59,689 nucleotides of DNA from Archaeoglobaceae archaeon (GTDB taxonomy: Archaea; Halobacteriota; Archaeoglobi; Archaeoglobales; Archaeoglobaceae), in assembly GCA_025059545.1 (NCBI GenBank), contig JANXDJ010000003.1, positions 1 to 59,689 of the forward strand, written 5' to 3'. The translations under genes and the position numbers were made by a program. The notes beneath the pieces are model-generated. The model did not search any database and was not told where the DNA came from. It worked only from the letters and a program-made list of their open reading frames with translations. How positions within the stretch are numbered: position 1 is the stretch's first letter; every line of letters begins with the position of its first letter. Below are positions 54,263-59,689 of this stretch, piece by piece.

Positions 54263-54573
54263 ATGCCCAATGCTTTTTCAATCTCCGCTCTAACCATGCT
54301 CTCTGGCATCGCTCCAACGAATCCACCAACTATTTCCCCATTTTTGAAGAACAAGACTGTAGGAATGCTTGATATTCCGTATTCAAAGGCAATTTCTTGG
54401 TTCTCGTCCACATTTAGCTTGTAGAATTCCACATCTTTGTATTCCTTGGATATTTTCTCGAGCACTGGGCTCAAATAACGACATGGCATGCACCAATCCG
54501 CATAGAAATCCACTACTACAAGCTTTTCACTTCTTATCACGTTCATGAATTCTCTCTCGTCGATCTTCTTCAT
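54259..54573 (-). CDS. Thioredoxin
   Basis: This 104-aa single thioredoxin domain has the active site A-D-W-C-M-P-C-R (CMPC), the cis-Pro segment ISSIPTVLFF and a buried Asp in VVDFYADW. The ATG at 54573 is chosen because GGGTGATAG precedes it; an in-frame GTG lies at 54582. It is the first gene of the small redox/regulator operon. Confidence 0.92.
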   Translation of the reverse strand: MKKIDEREFMNVIRSEKLVVVDFYADWCMPCRYLSPVLEKISKEYKDVEFYKLNVDENQEIAFEYGISSIPTVLFFKNGEIVGGFVGAMPESMVRAEIEKALGI

Positions 54574-54643
54574 TTCTATCACCCATTTTCTACAATCTCA
54601 CTCAGGTTTAAAATTTTTTATCGGTTTTTACAAAACCATAAAA

Positions 54644-55702
54644 TCAGTCCGCATATATTGAGAGAATATCACCATCGCTAAGAACATGCTCTAATCCAAC
54701 TCTTTGCCCTTCAAATTTGACCGATTTACCCCAAACTTTCGCATATCTGAATTTTTCTATGAAATCTTTGTGCAATTTTCTGCATACATCCTCAACTCTC
54801 GCACCTTTCCTTAAAACCATCGGTTTTTCAGCAACCTTCTCCCCCGGAGGTTTGAGATATATGTTTATGAAATCGAGCTTTCTGTAAATCTCTTCTTTTA
54901 GCATTTCAAGATTTATTCCCTTTTCAGCTGAAATTTTGAGACCTTCAGAATCCACGTTCATCAAGTCGACCTTGTTCACGACTACTACTGAAGGAATGTA
55001 AACACGATTTCCAGCTAAAACATCTATAAGCTTTTCAACAGTTGCATCTTCCCGAAATATGATCTCTGCATTGTGTATTCTGTATTCTTTCATGATTTCA
55101 GAAATCGTTTTCTCGTCAATGTTTAGTGGGATTGTTGATGTCGTCTTTATGCCACCACGTTCTCTCTTTTTTATGACAATGTCTGGACGTTTTTGATCTA
55201 ACCTTATTCCCCCCTCGTAAAGCTCTTTTCTAACAACATTGATCGTTTCGAGTTTGAAAACGTCAGCGACTATAACGATAAGATCTGCGATCCTAACAGC
55301 TGAAATCACTTCCTTTCCTCTCCCTCTTCCACTTGCAGCACCTTCGACAATTCCGGGCATATCGATGATCTGGATGACCGCATGCTTATATTCTAAAATT
55401 CCAGGCACAGGTTTTTTTGTTGTAAAATCGTAATCCGCGACTTCACTTTTTGCTCCAGTTAGAGCATTCAAAAGCGTTGATTTGCCAACGGAAGGATAAC
55501 CAACGAGTGCAACTGTTGCGTCCCCCTCTTTTTTTATGGAAATCGTCTGCTGTTTTGCACTTTTTGCTTTTTCTTTTTCAAGCTCTTCTCTCAGTCTTGC
55601 AAGTTTAGCCTTTAGCCTACCAACATGATGCTCGGTAGCTTTGTTATAGGGAGTTCTTTTTATCTCCTCCTCGAGCTCTCGGATCTGTTGTGCTAAATCC
55701 AT
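54644..55702 (-). CDS. DRG/Rbg-family GTPase with TGS domain
   Basis: This 352-aa protein has an N-terminal basic helical region, G1 GYPSVGKST (about 67-75), G3 DMPGIVEGAASGRGRGKEVI, G4 NKVD, a DRG-specific insert, and a C-terminal TGS domain (about 277-352). It belongs to the developmentally regulated GTP-binding protein group of the Obg superfamily, present in archaea and eukaryotes and associated with ribosomes. Confidence 0.93.
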   Translation of the reverse strand: MDLAQQIRELEEEIKRTPYNKATEHHVGRLKAKLARLREELEKEKAKSAKQQTISIKKEGDATVALVGYPSVGKSTLLNALTGAKSEVADYDFTTKKPVPGILEYKHAVIQIIDMPGIVEGAASGRGRGKEVISAVRIADLIVIVADVFKLETINVVRKELYEGGIRLDQKRPDIVIKKRERGGIKTTSTIPLNIDEKTISEIMKEYRIHNAEIIFREDATVEKLIDVLAGNRVYIPSVVVVNKVDLMNVDSEGLKISAEKGINLEMLKEEIYRKLDFINIYLKPPGEKVAEKPMVLRKGARVEDVCRKLHKDFIEKFRYAKVWGKSVKFEGQRVGLEHVLSDGDILSIYAD

Positions 55703-55759
55703 TGAAAAAATCGACGATCTTAGGAATTATAAAAGTTCCTTAGTGCTCCAGATTATCGC

Positions 55760-56209
55760 TCAAACCTTAACTCCTCCCTTCATCGAGAAGGTGAGCTTTG
55801 CCACGTAATTGTGGTAGGCAATAAATGAATCTTCACTTTTAATGATCTCTATAAAGACGTCGTGAAAAGTTAGAAGCTCACTTGGGACTACTGCTGTAAT
55901 TAAGATCCCCCGATCGATCTCTATGAGCTCCTCAATAGCTTTAGAAATTTCATGACCGTAGATTGAGAGAAAGTTTACACCAAAAGAGATCACAAGTTTA
56001 CTTTCGGGGATGAAATTTTTTATATCTTCAATCTCTTCAATATCCAATTTTTCCACGTTTCTCAAGTAGATGCAATCCTTTTCTGATGATATGATCAACG
56101 CCTCGCCAGATATAGGAAATCCGCACTTCTTTGCAAAGTGATTCATTCTTTCAACCGCTGCATCTGTCCAAAGGTCCAGAAGGTCTCTCCGAATCTCTAA
56201 GATAGCCAA
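55760..56209 (-). CDS. Hypothetical protein, probable downstream part of a split gene
   Basis: This unrecognised 149-aa soluble alpha/beta protein starts with TTG at 56209 and has no clear ribosome site. Segments such as EALIISSEKDC and SKLVISFGVNFLSIYG look like a Rossmann- or RecA-like fold without nucleotide motifs. The only good promoter upstream (TATA about 56325-56335) is placed for the short frame 56197-56304, which overlaps this one by 13 bases in another phase. The two may be one broken or frameshifted gene. Confidence 0.55.
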   Translation of the reverse strand: MAILEIRRDLLDLWTDAAVERMNHFAKKCGFPISGEALIISSEKDCIYLRNVEKLDIEEIEDIKNFIPESKLVISFGVNFLSIYGHEISKAIEELIEIDRGILITAVVPSELLTFHDVFIEIIKSEDSFIAYHNYVAKLTFSMKGGVKV

Positions 56210-56304
56210 GAAGAGACTGTGTAGAAACTATACACATCAGAGAAAGATATCAGAATCTTGTCCCCCTCCTCAGCAGTTTCAAGAATGCTCTGGATTATTT
56301 TCAT
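56197..56304 (-). CDS. 35-aa frame, probable upstream part of the split gene
   Basis: ATG 56304 opens a 35-residue frame (starting MKIIQSILETAEEGDKILI) that ends in TAG 13 bases after the start of the next frame. It has normal archaeal composition, and a TATA element lies about 25 bases upstream, so it is probably translated. The sequence reads as a natural beta-strand/helix lead-in to the following protein. Confidence 0.45.
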   Translation of the reverse strand: MKIIQSILETAEEGDKILISFSDVYSFYTVSSWLS

Positions 56305-56445
56305 AGATCTGATTTACTTGTCTGATAAATAAAATTTTCCTATACGATTAAAATTTCTTTTTTGTAATTACCTCTCATTTGCTAAAGTTGAGCTATTGGT
56401 TTAAATAACAGAAAAGAGATATAAATCGAAGAGAAAATTGGAGAT

Positions 56446-57888
56446 ATGGAAGACGTTCTGAAAAAGATTACAGATTATAAATGGGAGCTGAGCAAGGACT
56501 ACAAGAAAGGAATGAGAGTTCCCGCTTACTTCTACATAAGCAGAAAGCTGATGAAGGATCTTGAAAAGGACGCTGTGGAGCAGGCTGCTAACGTTGCAAC
56601 AATGCCGGGAGTAAGGCTCGCTTCTCTTGTGATGCCAGATGTTCACGTAGGCTACGGATTTCCCATAGGCGGTGTTGCTGGCTTTGAAATTGACGAAGGA
56701 GTGATCTCTCCAGGAGGCGTTGGATTTGACATAAACTGTGGAGTTCGATTGTTAAGGAGCAATTTGAAGGTGGAACAGGTTAAGCCAAAGATCAAAGAAC
56801 TCGTAGATACGCTATTCGTCGCAGTCCCTTCGGGAGTCGGTAGTGAAGGTAAAATCACGCTAAAGGACAAAGATCTCGATGAAATATTTGTCTCAGGAGC
56901 AAAATGGGCTCTTGATAATGGCTATGGTTGGGAAGAAGACTTGGAGAGATGTGAAGAAAACGGAGCGATGCCTGGAGCAAGACCAGAAGTTGTTAGTAGA
57001 AGGGCAAGAGATCGTGGGAGAACGCAACTGGGAACACTTGGCAGTGGAAATCACTTCCTCGAGGTGCAGTATGTGGAGAAAGTATACAATCCAGAGGTTG
57101 CAAAAGTCTTTGGACTTGAAGAAGGCACTGTAACGGTTATGATTCATTGCGGAAGCCGTGGGTTAGGGCATCAGGTATGCACAGACTTTCTTGAAATTCT
57201 CGACAGAGCGGTAAAGAAATACAACATCTCTTTGCCCGATAGACAGCTTGCTTGCGCTCCGATAAAGAGCAAAGAAGGCGAGGATTACTTTGCTGGAATG
57301 GCGGGAAGTGCGAACTATGCATGGTGCAACAGGCAGATCATTGCGCACTGGGTTAGAGAGAGCTTTGGAAAGGTCTTCAAGATGAGCGAAGAAGAACTTG
57401 GGCTTGAAGTTGTATACGATGTTGCGCATAACATAGCAAAGATGGAAGAGCATACTTTGAACGGGAAGAAGGTTAAGGTTTGTGTTCACAGAAAGGGAGC
57501 AACAAGAGCTTTTTCAGCTGGGCGTAGCGAAGTTCCAGCAGTTTATCGCAACGTTGGTCAGCCAGTGCTAATTCCGGGAAGCATGGGGACTCCGAGCTAT
57601 GTTCTTGTTGGCACCGAAAAGGCAATGCAGGAGACCTTTGGAAGCACTTGTCATGGCAGTGGAAGAGTTTGGAGCAGGGCGGAAGCGAAGAGAAGGATGA
57701 GAGATAACGTTGTGAAGCAGAGTCTTGAGAAAAAAGGAATTTACGTCAAATCAGCAGAAAGAGGTTTGCTTTCCGAAGAAGCTCCAGAGGCTTACAAGAT
57801 CAGCGATGATGTCGTCGACGTTGTGCACAGAGCGGGAATTTCAACGCTTGTAGCCAAGCTCGTGCCGTTAGGAGTGACTAAGGGTTAG
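56446..57888 (+). CDS. rtcB: tRNA-splicing ligase RtcB
   Basis: This 480-aa, intein-free protein has all Mn2+/GTP site residues: Cys98 in GFDINCGVR, His203 in GSGNHFLE, His234 in MIHCGSRGLG, the DVAHNIAK His, and His403 in STCHGSGRVW, which is the guanylated His. The positions coincide with the Pyrococcus enzyme as I recall it. It joins tRNA exon halves with a 2',3'-cyclic phosphate and a 5'-OH. A TTTAAATA box lies about 45 bases upstream of the ATG. Confidence 0.96.
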   Translation: MEDVLKKITDYKWELSKDYKKGMRVPAYFYISRKLMKDLEKDAVEQAANVATMPGVRLASLVMPDVHVGYGFPIGGVAGFEIDEGVISPGGVGFDINCGVRLLRSNLKVEQVKPKIKELVDTLFVAVPSGVGSEGKITLKDKDLDEIFVSGAKWALDNGYGWEEDLERCEENGAMPGARPEVVSRRARDRGRTQLGTLGSGNHFLEVQYVEKVYNPEVAKVFGLEEGTVTVMIHCGSRGLGHQVCTDFLEILDRAVKKYNISLPDRQLACAPIKSKEGEDYFAGMAGSANYAWCNRQIIAHWVRESFGKVFKMSEEELGLEVVYDVAHNIAKMEEHTLNGKKVKVCVHRKGATRAFSAGRSEVPAVYRNVGQPVLIPGSMGTPSYVLVGTEKAMQETFGSTCHGSGRVWSRAEAKRRMRDNVVKQSLEKKGIYVKSAERGLLSEEAPEAYKISDDVVDVVHRAGISTLVAKLVPLGVTKG

Positions 57889-57972
57889 TTTTTACCATAA
57901 TTCCATATTATTTTCTTTGGAAGAGATATATTTAGATAAAATAGAATTTTTAGCTAAAATGAAAAGGGAAAT

Positions 57973-59253
57973 CTATGGAGAAAGCCTTATACGATCTCTT
58001 GGGAAGAGCATAGCTTCTCTTATGTTGCCTAAGTTCAGCATGGCCATTGTAAGCCTTTCAAGTCCAAGACCCCAACCAGCATGTGGTGGCATGCCGTAGC
58101 GGAATGCTTTTAGATAAAAATCAAAGCTCTCTGGGTGCAATCCTTTCGCTTTTATGTTCTCTACGAGCTTTTCATATCTATGCTCTCTTTGAGCTCCGCT
58201 TGCAAGCTCTAAGTAGCCATGCATTAAGTCAAAGCTCTTGCTGATCTTTTCATCCTCAAAAGGCATAACGTAGAATGGCTTGATCTTTGTAGGCCACTCG
58301 GTTATGAAATACAAACCACCGATCTCCGCTCCAAGAATTTTCAAAGCTTGCAGATCGAGATCTTCTCCCCATGGAATTTCTTGCGATCTGCTAACTATTT
58401 CGATCGCTGAGCTGTATGTTATTCTTGGAAAGGGAATTTCTGGAACCTCAAGCTTTATTTCGAGGATCTGAAGGAATTTATCGCAGTTCTCAATGATATC
58501 TGCATAAACCTTCGCTAGTAATCTCTCCAGAATTTTCATAACACCTTCGTGATCTGTGAAGCTCATTTCGATATCGACTGAAGTTGCCTCATTGAGATGC
58601 CTTGTTGTATTGTGCTCTTCCGCCCTGAAGATCGGACCAATTTCAAGAACCCTTTCAAAGCCTGCGGACATCAGGATCTGCTTGTATAGCTGTGGACTTT
58701 GGTTAAGAAAAGCTTCCTTTTCGAAGTAGCTTATTGGAAAAAGCTCCGTTCCACCTTCAGTAGCAGTGGAAACGATCTTTGGTGTTTGGACCTCTATAAA
58801 TCCCTCCTCGTAAAGGAATTCTCTTATACTTCGCACCACTTGACTCTTAATTCTAAAAATCGCATTGATCTTTGGTCTTCTAAGATCCATAAACCTACTA
58901 TCAAGCCTTGTATCGAGATCCGCGGGAACTTTCTCGGTCACTTCTAATGGCAATGGAGCCAAACTATCGTTTAAAACTTCAATTGCCTTTGGTATTATTT
59001 CAAAGCCGTTTGGAGCCTTCTCTTCTTTCTTAACTACTCCTTCAACCTTTATAACACTCTCTCTGCTGATCTTTCTTGCCCTATTGAAAGTCTCACGCTC
59101 AACCACTTTTTTTGGTAATGTGATCTGCATGAAGCCTTCACGATCCCTTAGGACTATGAAAACGAGTCCACCAAGATCCCTGACTTCATGAACCCAGCCT
59201 GCAACTGTAACTTGCTCTCCATCCTTCTCTGGTGTGATCTCTGTTGATCGCAT
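57973..59253 (-). CDS. aspS: Aspartyl-tRNA synthetase (archaeal/non-discriminating type)
   Basis: This 426-aa class IIb synthetase has an N-terminal OB-fold ([21 protein letters not shown] region), motif 2 [18 protein letters not shown] and motif 3 [11 protein letters not shown]. The short archaeal form lacks the bacterial GAD insert. Whether it also charges tRNA-Asn cannot be settled here. The ATG at 59253 is preferred over 59283 because the TATA element TTTTAAAATAT (about 59291-59301) would start transcription near 59270. Confidence 0.94.
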   Translation of the reverse strand: MRSTEITPEKDGEQVTVAGWVHEVRDLGGLVFIVLRDREGFMQITLPKKVVERETFNRARKISRESVIKVEGVVKKEEKAPNGFEIIPKAIEVLNDSLAPLPLEVTEKVPADLDTRLDSRFMDLRRPKINAIFRIKSQVVRSIREFLYEEGFIEVQTPKIVSTATEGGTELFPISYFEKEAFLNQSPQLYKQILMSAGFERVLEIGPIFRAEEHNTTRHLNEATSVDIEMSFTDHEGVMKILERLLAKVYADIIENCDKFLQILEIKLEVPEIPFPRITYSSAIEIVSRSQEIPWGEDLDLQALKILGAEIGGLYFITEWPTKIKPFYVMPFEDEKISKSFDLMHGYLELASGAQREHRYEKLVENIKAKGLHPESFDFYLKAFRYGMPPHAGWGLGLERLTMAMLNLGNIREAMLFPRDRIRLSP

Positions 59254-59365
59254 AAAGGAAAGAAGGCAAACAGTTTTTAACATTATCGTAATATTTTAAA
59301 ACTTGGAATTGTGGAGGAAATTTAGAGAATGAGCAAAGAAGCTGTAAAAAATAAAATATTCGTCT

Positions 59366-59689
59366 CTAAACAGCTCTTCGGAGCTTTAAAAATGGAGCAT
59401 AGAGAGCAAAAAGAACAAAAGAGATCACCGCTACAACTTCGAGTAGCATTCCATGATTTTCAAAAATTTCTGAAAGTTGCCAGAAAACTGCAAACAAGGC
59501 TATACCAATGAAGTAATAAAGGAATGCTTTAAAACTTTTGAGCTTTGCGATGTCAAGGGCGACGAAGGAGAAGAAGAGGGCAAAGAGAAATATTTGAGGT
59601 ATAGAAGTGAAGAGCAATAGGAAAGTTAAGATGAAGCCAAGAGCTGTGAAGCTGAATTTACTCTTAGCAACGAAATCCCACAGAGCGAG
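59366..59689 (-). CDS. Membrane protein, 5' end outside window
   Basis: The frame is open from the window edge for 107 codons. It encodes a very hydrophobic protein with about three or four helices and a short basic end (KLRRAV). No family motif is visible. A TTG at 59617 could be a start, but the frame continues upstream with equally hydrophobic sequence, so the gene is most likely truncated by the window. Confidence 0.55.
   Translation of the reverse strand, partial: LALWDFVAKSKFSFTALGFILTFLLLFTSIPQIFLFALFFSFVALDIAKLKSFKAFLYYFIGIALFAVFWQLSEIFENHGMLLEVVAVISFVLFALYAPFLKLRRAV

Noticed and set aside
57917..58099. 60-codon plus-strand frame after rtcB
   Set aside because: Its second half is antisense to the conserved motif 3 end of aspS, and it has no promoter or family features.
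59329..59511. 60-codon plus-strand frame near the right edge
   Set aside because: It is antisense to a hydrophobic membrane protein frame that runs to the window edge; the Gln/Lys/Arg-rich composition is what complementing such a gene produces.

Overview
The window is archaeal and looks euryarchaeal, most likely from the order Archaeoglobales. Pointers to this are an Sm-like protein nearly identical, as I recall it, to Archaeoglobus fulgidus Sm1, the lsm-rpl37e-purF operon, pelota, topoisomerase VI subunit A, archaeal-type riboflavin synthase and FAD synthetase, archaeal TyrRS and AspRS, RtcB, and TATA/BRE promoters with many leaderless or GGTGA-led starts. I see five tRNA genes (Arg-CCG, Leu-TAG, Ala-TGC, Lys-CTT, Gly-CCC) and one well-formed C/D-box guide RNA. 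I see no rRNA, CRISPR array, transposon or integrase.

Layout. (1) 0-9.2 kb is an accessory, surface-oriented region. It has five divergent paralogues (about 140-175 aa) packed with N-x-S/T sequons and sharing a central G(N/D)-x(4)-G motif, a secreted beta-propeller protein, an 895-aa secreted protein, an Asn/Gly-tailed membrane protein and a UbiA prenyltransferase. Three paralogues, the propeller and the 895-aa protein form one minus-strand operon. (2) 9.5-13.3 kb holds a PLP-dependent lyase/decarboxylase, then a flavin operon (FAD synthetase, aminotransferase, riboflavin synthase). (3) 13.4-16.5 kb holds two translationally coupled membrane-anchored extracellular proteins. (4) 17.4-25 kb is a hydrogenase-maturation block: hypF, and an operon of a Cys-rich unknown, hypD, hypC, hypE and a catalytically degenerate acyl-CoA synthetase homologue. 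(5) 25.1-29.3 kb holds a methanogenesis-marker-11-like gene coupled to an unusual radical SAM gene, facing a YcaO-TfuA pair, the type of pair that makes thioamides in methyl-coenzyme M reductase.

(6) 29.6-41.7 kb is mostly core metabolism and information processing: CoA-transferase, USP, TyrRS, malic enzyme, Top6A, SurE, RpiA, a response regulator, PurF, L37e, Lsm, pelota and an MFS transporter. (7) 41.7-45.4 kb is a type II/IV-pilus-like secretion platform (ATPase, double T2SSF membrane protein, Ig-like membrane protein) without a visible pilin. (8) 45.4-59.7 kb holds TldD/TldE, an FAD dehydrogenase, a HhH-GPD glycosylase, the C/D RNA, MtnA, a CDF transporter, SerB, a small redox/regulator cluster that includes a short ferredoxin starting with TTG, thioredoxin, a DRG GTPase, a possible frameshifted gene, RtcB, AspRS and a truncated membrane protein.

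Most novel signals: the sequon-rich paralogue family and its operon, the pseudo-acyl-CoA synthetase and Cys-rich protein inside the hyp operon, and the Mmp11/radical-SAM/YcaO/TfuA island, which asks whether this genome carries an MCR-type enzyme or thioamidates something else. All function calls come from reading motifs and from memory of families; no search was run.
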